Shown in pieces: positions 24,731 to 35,876 of a stretch of DNA of 64,000 nt. Origin of the DNA: JBBRVW01 sp963784645 (GTDB lineage Bacteria > Actinomycetota > Actinomycetes > JACCUZ01); NCBI GenBank assembly GCA_963784645.1, contig CAWARY010000018.1, forward strand, positions 209,421 to 273,420, written 5' to 3'. Under the pieces are notes generated by a model. The model saw only the letters and a list, made by a program, of their open reading frames with translations. It had not been told where the DNA came from and did not search any database. The position numbers and the translations under genes were made by a program. Each line of letters begins with the position of its first letter. The stretch's first letter is position 1.

Positions 24731-27700
24731 ATGACCGACGTGACCAGCCAGCCGCGACAGCACCCCGGCCGCGGCGCCCCGCTGCCGCCGTACCGGCTGG
24801 TGCGGGCCGCTGCCCGGCCGGTCGCGGCACCCGTGCTCGACCCCGCTCAGCAAGAGGTCGTCGACCACCGCGACGGGCCGCTGCTGGTGCTCGCCGGGCC
24901 CGGCACCGGCAAGACCACGACGCTGGTCGAGGCAGTGGTGGCCCGGATCGACGCCGGAGCCGACCCCGAGCAGGTCCTGGTGCTCACCTTCGGCCGGCGG
25001 GCGGCGGCCGAGCTCCGGTCGCGCATCACGGCACGACTCGGGCGCGCCACCAAGGAGCCGCTCGCCCGCACGTTCCACTCCTACGCCTTCGGTGTGCTGC
25101 GGCGCGAGGCGGCAGCGCGCGGTGACACCGCGCCGCGGCTGCTCTCCGGCCCCGAGCAGGACCTCGTGGTCCGTGACCTGCTCGCCGGCGACCTCGAGGG
25201 CGGCGCGACCGGCTGGCCGGAGCGCCTGCGGCCCGCGCTCGCCACGCGCGGCTTCGCGCAAGAGCTGCGCGACCTGCTCATGCGGGCCTACGAGCGGGGC
25301 GTGGGGCCGGCCGAGCTCGAACGGCTGGGTCGTGAGCAGGGGCGCGACGACTGGCAGGCGGCCGCCGTCTTCATGCGGCAGTACGCCGGCGTCACGGCGC
25401 TGCGCGACGCCGCCAGCTACGACCCGGCCGAGCTGATCCGCGCCGTGGTCGGCCTGTGGATCGCCGAACCGGCGCTGCTCTCGGCGGAGCGGGCCGCCCG
25501 GCCCTTCGTCCTCGTCGACGAGCTGCAGGACACCGACCCCGCGCAGGTCGAGCTGCTCCGGCTGCTCTCCGGCGAAGGACGCGACCTGGTCGCCGTCGGC
25601 GACCCCGACCAGTCGATCTACGGCTTCCGCGGCGCCGACGTGGCCGGCATCCGCGGCTTCCGCGACACCTTCCGTACCCGGTCCGGCGAGTCGGCTCCGC
25701 TGGTCTGGCTCACCACCAGCCGGCGCTCCGGCGCGGAGCTGCTGGCCGCCGGCCGCCGGGTCGCCCGCGGGCTCGGCGGACCGCGGCACCACCGCGACCT
25801 GCACCCGGTGCCCGGGGCCTCGCCCGGCGAGCTCGCCGTCTCGCTGCTGCGGTCGGAGACCCAGGAGGCCGCCCACGTCGCCGCGCGGCTGCGCCACGCC
25901 CACCTCGTCGAGGGCGTCCCGTGGTCCCGGATGGCCGTGGTCGTCCGCTCCACGGTGCACGCGATGCCGGTGCTGCGGCGCGCGATGGTCGCGGCCGGCG
26001 TCCCGGTGGCCGTGTCCGGCGACGAGGTGCCGCTGCAGCAGGAGCCCGCGGTCCGGCCGCTGCTGCTGCTGCTCCGGTGCGCCACCCGGCCCGAGACCCT
26101 CGACGAGGAGGCGGCTGTCGAGCTGCTCACCTCGCCGGTCGGCGGCGCCGACGTGATGGCGCTGCGCAGGCTGCGACAGGCGCTCCGGCGTGACGAGCTG
26201 GCCGCGGGTGGCGGGCGCCCGTCCGGGCCGCTCCTCGTCGAGGCGCTCGAGGAGCCCGCCGTCCTCACCACGCTCGAGCGGTCGACAAGCCGACCCGCGA
26301 CAGCCGTCGCCGGGCTGCTCCGCGCGGCGCGCGACGCCGTCGCGGCACCGGGGGCCACTGCCGAGGACGTCCTGTGGGAGCTCTGGGACCGCTCCGGCCT
26401 CGCCACCCGCTGGGAGCGGGCCAGCCGTGAGGGCGGCCCCGCAGGGGAGGCGGCCGACCGCGACCTCGACGCCGTGGTCGCCCTGTTCGACACCGCGGCC
26501 CGGTTCTGCGACCGCCTGCCGGGCGCGGGTCCCGAGGGCTTCGTCGACCACCTCGAGGGGCAGCAGATCCCCGGTGACGAGCCGTCGGTCCGGCCGGTGG
26601 CCGACGACGCCGTCCAGGTGCTCACCGCGCACGCGAGCAAGGGCCTCGAGTGGGACGTCGTGTGCGTGGCCGGGGTGCAGGAGGGCAGCTGGCCGGACCT
26701 GCGCATGCGCGGCTCCTTCCTCGGCTCGGAGCGGCTGGTCGACCTCCTGCGGCCCGGCGCCGAGCGCACCGCGCCAGCGGTCGCCAACGCCGCCACCCTC
26801 GGCCGACTGCTCGAGGAGGAGCGCCGGCTGTTCTACGTCGCGGTGACCCGGGCCAGGCGCTCGCTGCTGGTGACCGCGGTCAGCAGCGAGCGCGAGGGGC
26901 TGAGCCCGTCCCGGTTCCTCGACGAGATCGACCCGCCCACCGGGCACGACCCGCGCCCGCTCGCCGTGGTCCGGCGCGCCATGTCGCTCACGAGTCTGGT
27001 GGCCGACCTCCGGCAGACGGTGGCCGACGGGTCGACACCCACCGACCTGCGGACGGCGGCCGCGCACCGGCTGGCGACCCTGGCTGCCGCCCGCGCCCGC
27101 GGCGCCGACCCGTCCGCGTGGTGGGGGCTGGCACCGCTCTCGGACGAGCGCCCGGTCCGCGCCGAGGGCGAGCCGGTGGCGGTCAGCCCGTCGAAGGTCG
27201 AGTCGTTCCGCCGCTGCGAGCTGCGCTGGTTCCTCGAGCACGTCGGCGGTGGCGACCCGGCCGGGGCGGCACAGACCGTCGGCACCCTCGTGCACGCCGT
27301 GGCGGAGGCGGCGACCACGCCGGAGCAGAGCACCGAGACGGCGCTGCAGGCCCGCCTCCGGTCACTGCTGCCGACGGTCGACCTCGGGGCCGGCTGGGTC
27401 GCCCGCAAGGAGCGCGAGAAGGCCGAGGGCATGGTCCGGCGGCTGGCGCGGTGGCTGGCCGACAACGGCCGCGAGGTCGTCGCCACCGAGCTGGAGTTCG
27501 CCGCCGAGGTCGGCCGCGCCCGCCTCGGCGGCCGGGTCGACCGCATCGAGCGCGACGACCTCGGCCGCGCCGTCGTCGTCGACCTCAAGACGGGCACCTC
27601 GAAGGTGCCGCCGGAGGAGCTCCCCAGCCACGGCCAGCTCGCCACCTACCAGCTCGCCGTCGAGACCGGCGCGTTCGACGGCCTGTCGGCCAGCGGCGGG

Positions 27701-27928
27701 GCGGAGCTGGTGCAGGTCGGCAAGGCCGGCGGCGCGAAGTACGCCGTGCAGGCCCAGGAGCCGCTGGTCGACGGCGACGACCCCGGCTGGGCCCGCCGGC
27801 TGGTGCTCGAGGTCGCCGACGGCATGGCCGGATCCGCGTTCGCCGCCGTCGAGAACCGCTACTGCGGGTACTGCCCGGTGCGCACCAGCTGCCCGGTCCA
27901 GGAGGACGGCCGGACGGTGACCACGTGA
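24731..27928 (+). CDS. adnA: helicase-nuclease subunit AdnA
   Basis: 1065-aa UvrD-like motor with a C-terminal RecB-type nuclease. Walker A is GPGTGKT (Lys61), motif II is VDELQD, motif III is GDPDQSIYGFRG, and motif VI is VAVTRARRS. The nuclease has GTLVHAVAE, GRVDRIE and VVDLKTG with QLATYQ. Four cysteines flank it (FRRCELRW, then CGYCPVRTSC), the pattern of an iron-sulfur-stapled nuclease. AdnAB resects double-strand breaks in actinobacteria. The ATG at 24731 gives a start close to mycobacterial AdnA. It overlaps adnB by four bases (GTGA). Confidence 0.9.
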   Translation: MTDVTSQPRQHPGRGAPLPPYRLVRAAARPVAAPVLDPAQQEVVDHRDGPLLVLAGPGTGKTTTLVEAVVARIDAGADPEQVLVLTFGRRAAAELRSRITARLGRATKEPLARTFHSYAFGVLRREAAARGDTAPRLLSGPEQDLVVRDLLAGDLEGGATGWPERLRPALATRGFAQELRDLLMRAYERGVGPAELERLGREQGRDDWQAAAVFMRQYAGVTALRDAASYDPAELIRAVVGLWIAEPALLSAERAARPFVLVDELQDTDPAQVELLRLLSGEGRDLVAVGDPDQSIYGFRGADVAGIRGFRDTFRTRSGESAPLVWLTTSRRSGAELLAAGRRVARGLGGPRHHRDLHPVPGASPGELAVSLLRSETQEAAHVAARLRHAHLVEGVPWSRMAVVVRSTVHAMPVLRRAMVAAGVPVAVSGDEVPLQQEPAVRPLLLLLRCATRPETLDEEAAVELLTSPVGGADVMALRRLRQALRRDELAAGGGRPSGPLLVEALEEPAVLTTLERSTSRPATAVAGLLRAARDAVAAPGATAEDVLWELWDRSGLATRWERASREGGPAGEAADRDLDAVVALFDTAARFCDRLPGAGPEGFVDHLEGQQIPGDEPSVRPVADDAVQVLTAHASKGLEWDVVCVAGVQEGSWPDLRMRGSFLGSERLVDLLRPGAERTAPAVANAATLGRLLEEERRLFYVAVTRARRSLLVTAVSSEREGLSPSRFLDEIDPPTGHDPRPLAVVRRAMSLTSLVADLRQTVADGSTPTDLRTAAAHRLATLAAARARGADPSAWWGLAPLSDERPVRAEGEPVAVSPSKVESFRRCELRWFLEHVGGGDPAGAAQTVGTLVHAVAEAATTPEQSTETALQARLRSLLPTVDLGAGWVARKEREKAEGMVRRLARWLADNGREVVATELEFAAEVGRARLGGRVDRIERDDLGRAVVVDLKTGTSKVPPEELPSHGQLATYQLAVETGAFDGLSASGGAELVQVGKAGGAKYAVQAQEPLVDGDDPGWARRLVLEVADGMAGSAFAAVENRYCGYCPVRTSCPVQEDGRTVTT

Positions 27929-30900
27929 GCCCCGGGCGCCGCACCCGTGGCCGGCCGGTCGCCGGCCAGGTCGAGATGTTCGACGACGCCGGCGCCCCGC
28001 CGGTCGTGCGTGGCACGCTGCTCAGCCCCGCCGAGCTGTCCCGCCGGCTGGGCGAGGCCTTCCCGCCGACGCCCGAGCAGACCGGGGCCGTCACCGCGCC
28101 GCTGCGTCCGCACGTCGTGGTCGCCGGGGCCGGCTCCGGCAAGACCCAGACCATGGGACTGCGCGTCGTCTGGTTGGTGGCCAACGGGCTGGTGGAGCCG
28201 CACCGGGTGCTCGGGCTCACGTTCACGCGCAAGGCGGCCTCCGAGCTGGGGGAGCGGGTGCGCCGGATGCTCGCCCGGCTGCGGTTCGCCCACGAGTCCG
28301 AGCCGTTCCTCGACGACGACGTCGCCGCCTCGCTGCGCACCGGTGAGCCCACCGTCACGACCTACCACTCCTACGCCGCCGCGCTGGTCGGCGAGCACGC
28401 CCTGCGCATCGGTCTCGAGCCGAGCACCCGGCTGGTCGGCGAGGCCGTGAGCTGGCAGTACTCCGCCCAGGTCGTCGAGTCCTACGACGGTGCGATGGAC
28501 GACGTCGACCGCGCGCCGGCCACCGTCGTGGGCGACGTGCTCGCCCTCGCCGGCGAGCTCGCCGAGCACCTGCGCGACCCCGACGAGGTCGTGGCGCTCA
28601 CGTCGCGCGTCCGCGACCACGTGCTGGCCCTGCCCCGCGCCCAGGGGCAGAAGGCCGCCGGTCAGTACGCCGACGTCACCAAGATGCTGGCCCTGCTCGA
28701 CGCGCGGCTCGCGCTGCTGCCGCTGGTGCGCGACTACACCGCCGCCAAGCGTCGCCGCGGCGCGATGGACTACGGCGACCAGGTCGCGGTCGCCGCCCGC
28801 ATCGCGCGCGACCATCCCGAGGTCGGCGAGATCGAGCGCGGCCGCTACGCCGCAGTGCTGCTCGACGAGTACCAGGACACCGGGGAGGCGCAGCGGGTCC
28901 TGCTCACCTCGCTGTTCGGCACCGGCCACCCGGTCACCGCGGTCGGCGACCCCCGGCAGTCCATCTACGGCTGGCGTGGGGCCAGCGCCGGCAACCTCGA
29001 GCGGTTCCTCGACGACTTCGCCGGCGCCGAGGGTGCCGACGGTGCCGAGGGTGGTGGTGGCGGCGAGGGGCCGGCCGGTGGCGAGGGGCGCGACGGGTCC
29101 AGCCGGCTCACGGTGAGCTTCCGCAACGGCGAGGGCGTCCTCGGCGCCGCCAACCTCGTGGCCGACGGCATCCCGCTCCGCGGGGCCGGCGCCGACCGCC
29201 ACCTGCGGCCCGGTCCCGGCCGCGAGGGGCGCGGCCGGCTGGTCACCGCGCTGCACGAGACCGTCGCCGACGAGGCCACCTGGATCGCCGACCAGGTGGC
29301 TGCTCTCGGCGACCCGGCCCGCGGCGCCGACCGGCTCGACTGGGGCAAGGTGGCCGTGCTGGCCCGCAAGCGCTCGCACTTCCCGCGGCTCGAGGCGGCG
29401 CTGCGCGAGCGCGGCGTCCCCTGCGAGGTGGTCGGCCTCGGCGGCCTGCTGCTCGAGCCCGAGGTGGTCGACGTCGTGAGCACCTTGCGGGTGCTGGCCG
29501 ACCCCACGGCCGGGGCCGCGCTGCTCCGGCTGCTCACCGGGCCCCGGTGGCGGCTGGGCCCACGCGACCTCGACGCACTCGGCCGGCAGGCCCGCCGGCT
29601 CTCGGTCGGCAGCCTCCGGCCGGCCGTCGACGAGTCCGCTGCCGGCCCGGCGGCGGACGGTGACGGGCCGGCCGACCGCAGCGACCCCGAGTACGACGTC
29701 GTCGACGAGCGCAGCCTCGTCGACGCGGTCGACCACCCGGGTGACCCGGGTGCCTACTCCGCCGAGGGGCACCGGCGGATCGTGGCCCTGCGCGACGAGC
29801 TGCGCCGGCTGCGCCGTTTCACCGCATCCGCGCTGCCGGACCTCGTCATGTCGGTGGTCCGTGCGCTCGACCTCGACGTCGAGCTCGCAGCCCGGCCCGG
29901 TGTCCGCGCGGCCGACGCACTGCTCGACGTCGACCGGCTGGTCGAGGTCGCCGAGGAGTTCGCCACCTCCGGCGAGGACCCCGGCCTGCTGGCGTTCCTC
30001 GCCTATCTCGATGCCGCCCAGGAGCAGGAGCGCGGTCTCGAGATCGAGATCGCCGAGCCCGACGCGTCCCGCGTGCAGCTGATGACCGTGCACGCCGCCA
30101 AGGGCCTCGAGTGGGACGTCGTCGCAGTGGCGGGGATGTCCCGGTCGGTGTTCCCGGTCGACGGGCAGCCGGTCGCCGACTGGACCAAGCAGGTCGCCAC
30201 CCTGCCGTTCCCGCTGCGCGGCGACCGGTCCGAGCTGCCGGTGCTGCGCTGGGAGGACGCCGGCGACCAGGTGGCCGCCCGCGACCTGCTCAGCGACTTC
30301 CGCGACGCCTGCAAGGCGCGGGGTGCGCTCGAGGAACGTCGGCTCGCCTACGTCGCCGTCACCCGGGCCCGCGACCTGCTGCTCTGCTCCGGCTACTGGT
30401 GGGACACCAACACCAAGCCTCGTGGGCCCTCCGAGCTGCTCGGCCAGCTGCGCGACCTGTGCGCCGCCGGGGGCGGCGAGGTCGCGGTCTGGGCGGAGCC
30501 GCCGGAGGCCGACGGGCCCAACCCGATGGCGGCCGTTCCGGCGACACTGCGCTGGCCCGGTGACCCGCTGGGCGGGCGGCGCGCCGCGCTGGAGGCGGGC
30601 GCCGCCCTGGTCCGCGCGGCCGGCGGCTCCGCCCCGGCCGTCGACGCCGGCCACCGCGAGCGGGTCGACGACTGGGACACCGAGCTCGAGCTGCTGCTCG
30701 CCGAGCTCGACCGCCAGCGCCGGCGGTCCGGCGCCGACGCGCCCGTCCAGCTGCCGTCCCGGCTCACGGTGTCCCAGCTGGTCGTGCTGCGCCGCGACGC
30801 CGGCGAGCTCGCGCGGTCGCTGCGACGGCCGATGCCCCGCAAGCCGGCGCCGTTGGCCCGCCGGGGTACCCGGTTCCACCTCTGGCTGGAGGCGCGCTGG

Positions 30901-31368
30901 GGGCAGCAGCGGCTGCTCGACGTCGACGAGCTGCCGGGTGCGGCCGACGAGACGGCCCTCACCGGGGCGGCCGACGACGACCTGCTCGCGCTGCAGGCGG
31001 CGTTCGAGGCCAGCGAGTGGGCCGCCCGCACGCCGGCCGAGGTCGAGCTGCCCTTCGACATGGTCGTCGACGGTCTGCTGCTGCGCGGTCGCTGTGACGC
31101 CGTGTTCACCGACGCGCCCGACGGCCTGGTCGACGTCGTCGACTGGAAGACCGGCCCGCCGCGCACCGGCGCGGAGGCCACCGCGGCCGCCGTCCAGCTC
31201 GCTGTCTACCGGCTGGCCTGGCACCGCCTGACCGGCACGCCGCTCGACCGCATCCGCGCCGCCTTCCACCACGTCGCGGCGGGCGTCACGGTCCGGCCCG
31301 CCGACCTGCTCGACGAGGAGCAGCTGACCGCCCTGATCCGCTCGGTCCCGCCGGTCCGCGAGGACTAG
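27925..31368 (+). CDS. adnB: helicase-nuclease subunit AdnB
   Basis: 1147-aa second motor-nuclease subunit. Walker A is GAGSGKT (Lys73), motif II LLDEYQDT, motif III GDPRQSIYGWRG, and motif VI AYVAVTRARD. The C-terminal nuclease has GTRFHLWLE, RGRCDAVF and VDVVDWKTG with VQLAVYRLAW, but no cysteine staple, as expected for AdnB. A Gly/Glu-rich insert near residues 370-390 looks disordered. It starts in the adnA stop codon and works with AdnA as a heterodimer that unwinds and trims DNA ends. Confidence 0.9.
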   Translation: MSPGRRTRGRPVAGQVEMFDDAGAPPVVRGTLLSPAELSRRLGEAFPPTPEQTGAVTAPLRPHVVVAGAGSGKTQTMGLRVVWLVANGLVEPHRVLGLTFTRKAASELGERVRRMLARLRFAHESEPFLDDDVAASLRTGEPTVTTYHSYAAALVGEHALRIGLEPSTRLVGEAVSWQYSAQVVESYDGAMDDVDRAPATVVGDVLALAGELAEHLRDPDEVVALTSRVRDHVLALPRAQGQKAAGQYADVTKMLALLDARLALLPLVRDYTAAKRRRGAMDYGDQVAVAARIARDHPEVGEIERGRYAAVLLDEYQDTGEAQRVLLTSLFGTGHPVTAVGDPRQSIYGWRGASAGNLERFLDDFAGAEGADGAEGGGGGEGPAGGEGRDGSSRLTVSFRNGEGVLGAANLVADGIPLRGAGADRHLRPGPGREGRGRLVTALHETVADEATWIADQVAALGDPARGADRLDWGKVAVLARKRSHFPRLEAALRERGVPCEVVGLGGLLLEPEVVDVVSTLRVLADPTAGAALLRLLTGPRWRLGPRDLDALGRQARRLSVGSLRPAVDESAAGPAADGDGPADRSDPEYDVVDERSLVDAVDHPGDPGAYSAEGHRRIVALRDELRRLRRFTASALPDLVMSVVRALDLDVELAARPGVRAADALLDVDRLVEVAEEFATSGEDPGLLAFLAYLDAAQEQERGLEIEIAEPDASRVQLMTVHAAKGLEWDVVAVAGMSRSVFPVDGQPVADWTKQVATLPFPLRGDRSELPVLRWEDAGDQVAARDLLSDFRDACKARGALEERRLAYVAVTRARDLLLCSGYWWDTNTKPRGPSELLGQLRDLCAAGGGEVAVWAEPPEADGPNPMAAVPATLRWPGDPLGGRRAALEAGAALVRAAGGSAPAVDAGHRERVDDWDTELELLLAELDRQRRRSGADAPVQLPSRLTVSQLVVLRRDAGELARSLRRPMPRKPAPLARRGTRFHLWLEARWGQQRLLDVDELPGAADETALTGAADDDLLALQAAFEASEWAARTPAEVELPFDMVVDGLLLRGRCDAVFTDAPDGLVDVVDWKTGPPRTGAEATAAAVQLAVYRLAWHRLTGTPLDRIRAAFHHVAAGVTVRPADLLDEEQLTALIRSVPPVRED

Positions 31369-31378
31369 CGTGCCGGGC

Positions 31379-31546
31379 ATGGGACGTCTGGTCCGGAGGG
31401 CGATGGTGCTGTACGTGCTGGCCGCGTCGGCCGGGAAGCTGCTCGAGGCGTACGGCGTCACCCGCTGCGGGTGCTCGACGGACTGCTGGTGCCGGCACCC
31501 GGGTCTGTCCGCGTTCCGGTGGGTCGTCCCCTACGGACACGGGTAG
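31379..31546 (+). CDS. small cysteine-rich conserved protein
   Basis: 55-aa protein ten bases after adnB and on the same strand. An N-terminal hydrophobic helix (AMVLYVLAASAGKLL) is followed by the compact cluster CGCSTDCWC, with four cysteines in nine residues, and a Trp/Pro-containing tail ending PYGHG. The cysteine spacing suggests metal binding. I recall similar short proteins in related actinobacteria but know no function. A GTG nine bases upstream (31370) is an alternative start. Confidence 0.6.
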   Translation: MGRLVRRAMVLYVLAASAGKLLEAYGVTRCGCSTDCWCRHPGLSAFRWVVPYGHG

Positions 31547-31569
31547 CCCTCCGGCATCGCCCGCTGCGG

Positions 31570-32424
31570 TCAACCGGCCAGGGCCGGCTCGGTGGCCGGG
31601 TCGTCGACCAGCGGCCCGGTCGCGGGCCTGCGTACCCGGCGCCAGGCGGCCGGGACGACGGCCTGCAGGACGAGCGCCACGGCGAGGATCCCCATCGCGG
31701 CGATGCCGTCGAGCCAGTAGTGGTTGGCCGTGGCGACGACGACGAACGACGTCGCCAGGAAGTGCGCGACCCCGACCCACCCCCACCGCCAGGGGCTGGC
31801 CCGCCAGGCCCACCAGGCGACGATCGCCGCCCAGCCGACGTGCACCGACGGGAACGCGGACAGCTGGTCGGCGACCTCGACGGTCGTGGGGCCGTAGACG
31901 GACTGGCCGTACCGCGTGGCGGTGTCGACGAACCCAGCGCCCGGCAACAGCCGTGGCGGCGCGACCGTGACGAGGTGCAGGAGGAAGCAGCTCGCGGTGA
32001 CCAGCACCACCGACATCCGGACCGACGGGTAGAGCGAGCGGTGCCGCCAGAAGATCCAGCCGAGAAAGATGATCAGCCCGTTGAAGTGGCCGTACACGTA
32101 GAAGCCGTTGCAGAGCTGGGTCAGCAACGAGTGCGGCAGCACGAGGTCCTGCGTGCCGTGCTCGGTGGCGATGTGCAGGGTGCGCTCGATCTCCAGGATC
32201 CGCTCGCCGCGTCCCACCGCGCCCGTGGCGGAGTGGTGCGCGAGGGTGCCCGCGAGCTGCCAGAACGAGAACAGGGCGAGCACGATGCCGCTCTCGCGGA
32301 CCGCGGCGACCGCGGCGCGGCCGCGCCGCCCGGTGGGACGCAGCAGGGCCAGCAGGGCGCCGGCGACGAGCAGGGCCAGGGCGCCGAGCAGCGCGATCTT
32401 CCAGCCGAGCATCAGGTGAGGCAC
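31570..32424 (-). CDS. PAP2-superfamily membrane protein (inositol-phosphotransferase-like)
   Basis: 284-aa protein with about six transmembrane helices. The phosphatase/phosphotransferase motifs are spread as in PAP2_3/Aur1-like proteins: APPRLLPGAGF, then AFPSVHVGWA (catalytic histidine) and ANHYWLDGI (second histidine and aspartate). Actinobacterial relatives are thought to act on polyprenyl- or phosphatidyl-phosphates outside the membrane. The GTG at 32424 was chosen; an ATG four codons in is possible. It converges with the cysteine-rich small gene. Confidence 0.82.
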   Translation of the reverse strand: MPHLMLGWKIALLGALALLVAGALLALLRPTGRRGRAAVAAVRESGIVLALFSFWQLAGTLAHHSATGAVGRGERILEIERTLHIATEHGTQDLVLPHSLLTQLCNGFYVYGHFNGLIIFLGWIFWRHRSLYPSVRMSVVLVTASCFLLHLVTVAPPRLLPGAGFVDTATRYGQSVYGPTTVEVADQLSAFPSVHVGWAAIVAWWAWRASPWRWGWVGVAHFLATSFVVVATANHYWLDGIAAMGILAVALVLQAVVPAAWRRVRRPATGPLVDDPATEPALAG

Positions 32425-32538
32425 CCGTACACCCTGGCATCCCGGGCCCGGCCCTGCCGGGAGTTCGCCGGCCCGGGAGTCACGGGTCGGCCCGCGCGTC
32501 GCTGCCGCCCGGCGGTCGTGGGCCGTCACAGTGGGCGG

Positions 32539-33576
<1,038 letters not shown>

Positions 33577-33595
33577 CGCGGCCCCCGTCGGGCGC

Positions 33596-34384
33596 TCACC
33601 CCCGGGCCGGCGCAGCCGGATCCGCGAGGTCGACCGTCAGCGCGCAGTGGTCGCTCACCGGCAGCTGCAGAGCCCTCGTGGCCGACACCGCGATCGGCCG
33701 GTCCGACAGCACGTGGTCGAACTGCACCCGCGGCCGCCACGACGGGTAGGTCGCGACCCTGGCCAGCTGTGACCAGCCGGTGATGAGCCGGGGGAGGGCG
33801 CCCGGCAGGTTGAAGTCGCCCACGAGCAGTCGCGGCCCGGGGAACGCCGCCGCCCAGCGCGACACAGCGCGCAGCTGACGGACGTTCCAGCCGGGGACGA
33901 ACGACAGGTGTGCGGTCACGACCGTGAACGGTCCGCTCGGTCCCTCGACCACCGCGGCGAGGGCGACCCGCGGCTCGTCCCGGACCGTGGTGAGCCCGCG
34001 GGTGCCGGGCACCAGCAGCGGCAGGCCGACCGGGGCCGGGCCGAACCGACGCACCCGCCAGGACAGCACCGGCAGCCGCGACACCAGTGCCAGCCCGTAC
34101 GACGGTCCCTCGACGTCGGCCCCGTCGTCGGCCGATGACGGGGTCCAGGCCGCACCGGGCGTGCCCTCCACCGCGGGGACGAACCGCGACCACCGGGCGC
34201 CGAGCGCCTCCGCGACGCAGGCCGTCTGGTCGGTGCCACCGGACCGCTCCTGCTGCCGGTCGACCTCCTGCAGCCCGACGACATCGGCGTCGAGCGCCTC
34301 GGCCGCGGCCCTCAGGTTGTCGGCGCTCACGGTGCCGTCGGGCACGCCGCGACCGCTGAGGAGGTTGAAGGTGGCGATGCGCAC
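33596..34384 (-). CDS. endonuclease/exonuclease/phosphatase-family protein
   Basis: 262-aa protein of the DNase I/EEP fold. It starts MRIATFNLLSG, has the metal glutamate in VVGLQEVDRQ, catalytic histidine and asparagine in VVTAHLSF and VGDFNLP, and the closing aspartate-histidine pair in SDHCALTVDL. EEP proteins cleave phosphodiesters in nucleic acids, phospholipids or phosphoinositides. There is no signal peptide. The substrate is not evident. Confidence 0.85.
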   Translation of the reverse strand: MRIATFNLLSGRGVPDGTVSADNLRAAAEALDADVVGLQEVDRQQERSGGTDQTACVAEALGARWSRFVPAVEGTPGAAWTPSSADDGADVEGPSYGLALVSRLPVLSWRVRRFGPAPVGLPLLVPGTRGLTTVRDEPRVALAAVVEGPSGPFTVVTAHLSFVPGWNVRQLRAVSRWAAAFPGPRLLVGDFNLPGALPRLITGWSQLARVATYPSWRPRVQFDHVLSDRPIAVSATRALQLPVSDHCALTVDLADPAAPARG

Positions 34385-34448
34385 CGGGCGACCCTATGCG
34401 CCGACCGGCCGGTCACCGGCGCGCGGACGGCGTCGTAGGGTGCCGCAG

Positions 34449-35876
34449 GTGAGCGCCACCGACACGGACCCTGCCGCCAACCAGGAGGGAATCGCCGCCG
34501 TCCGCGCGGCGGTCGCCGAGGGTGCGGACGAGATGCTGGCAGGTCTCGTGGAGTGGCTGCGGATCCCGTCGATCTCCGGCGACACCGCGCACCACGCCGA
34601 TGTCCGCCGCTCCGCCGAGCACCTGGCCGACGCCTTGCGCCGCACCGGCTTCCCGGTCGTCGAGGTGTGGGAGACGGCCGGGCTGCCGGCGGTCTTCGCC
34701 GAGTGGCCCAGCGCCGACCCGGACGCGCCGACCGTCCTGGTCTACGGGCACCACGACGTGCAGCCCGTGACGCCACTGGGGCTCTGGGAGCACCCGCCGT
34801 TCGAGCCCACCGTGGTGGGGGAGCGGCTGCACGCCCGGGGCGCGGCCGACGACAAGGGCCAGGTGTGGTTCCACACCCTCGGCGTCACCGCGCACCTCGC
34901 GGCGACCGGCCGCACCACCCCCGCGGTCAACCTCAAGATGATCGTCGAGGGCGAGGAGGAGTCCGGCTCCCCGCACTTCGCCGCACTGCTCGCCGAGCAG
35001 CACGCGCGGGTCGCTGCCGACGTCGTCGTGGTGAGCGACACCGGCATGTGGTCCCGCGAGACACCGACCGTGTGCGTCGGCATGCGCGGCATGACCGACG
35101 GCCAGGTCGACTTCCGCGGCCCGACGGGTGACGTGCACTCCGGGTCGTTCGGCGGCGCGATCCGCAACCCGCTCACCGAGATGGCCCGGGTGCTCGCGGC
35201 GCTGCACGACGACGACGGCCACGTCACCGTCGACGGGTTCTACGACGGAGTCGTCGACCTCACCGACGACGAGCGCGCGCTGATCGCGAGGCTGCCGTTC
35301 GACGAGAAGGCGTGGCTGGCCAACGCTCGCAGCGAGTCGGCGTACGGCGAGAAGGGCTTCACCACGCTCGAGCGGGTATGGGCCCGCCCGACCGCGGAGG
35401 TCAACGGCATCTGGGGCGGCTACACCGACGAGGGCCACAAGACGATCGTCGCCAGCGAGGGCCACGCGAAGGTGTCCTTCCGGCTGGTCGCCGGGCAGGA
35501 GCCGAGGGACGTCCAGCGGAAGTTCGAGGCGTGGCTCGCGACGGTCGTGCCGGCCGGCATCACCTGGTCGATGGGCTGGTACGGCCCGGGGGTGCGGCCC
35601 TGCCTCACCCCGCTCGACCATCCCGCGCTCGAAGCGGTGACCCGCGCGATGTCGGCGGCGTTCGGCACCGAGGTGCTCTACACGCGCGAGGGCGGCTCCG
35701 GCCCGGAGGCCGACCTGCAGGACGCCACCGGGGCACCGGTGGTCTTCCTCGGCGTCAGCCTGCCGGACGACGGCTGGCACGCACCGAACGAGAAGGTCGA
35801 GATCCCGCTGCTGAGCAAGGGCGCCGAAGCCGCCGCACTCCTGTGGGACGAGCTCGCCCGGTCGCTGCCGCGGTGA
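34449..35876 (+). CDS. M20-family dipeptidase
   Basis: 475-aa zinc peptidase. The first metal site is YGHHDVQP, the bridging region RGAADDKGQ follows, the catalytic base is in IVEGEEESGS, and GPTGDVHSGSFGG lies in the dimerisation lid. The full length matches the CNDP/PepV-type group of M20 dipeptidases. It lacks a signal peptide. The GTG start is chosen from the family N-terminus. The nudC gene starts within its stop codon. Confidence 0.9.
   Translation: MSATDTDPAANQEGIAAVRAAVAEGADEMLAGLVEWLRIPSISGDTAHHADVRRSAEHLADALRRTGFPVVEVWETAGLPAVFAEWPSADPDAPTVLVYGHHDVQPVTPLGLWEHPPFEPTVVGERLHARGAADDKGQVWFHTLGVTAHLAATGRTTPAVNLKMIVEGEEESGSPHFAALLAEQHARVAADVVVVSDTGMWSRETPTVCVGMRGMTDGQVDFRGPTGDVHSGSFGGAIRNPLTEMARVLAALHDDDGHVTVDGFYDGVVDLTDDERALIARLPFDEKAWLANARSESAYGEKGFTTLERVWARPTAEVNGIWGGYTDEGHKTIVASEGHAKVSFRLVAGQEPRDVQRKFEAWLATVVPAGITWSMGWYGPGVRPCLTPLDHPALEAVTRAMSAAFGTEVLYTREGGSGPEADLQDATGAPVVFLGVSLPDDGWHAPNEKVEIPLLSKGAEAAALLWDELARSLPR

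Noticed and set aside
27859..31461. A 1200-codon open frame on the minus strand opposite adnB, and similar long antisense frames elsewhere
   Set aside because: Such frames are a by-product of high GC in the third codon position of the real genes. The translations have no recognisable domains and the plus-strand genes are clearly conserved families.
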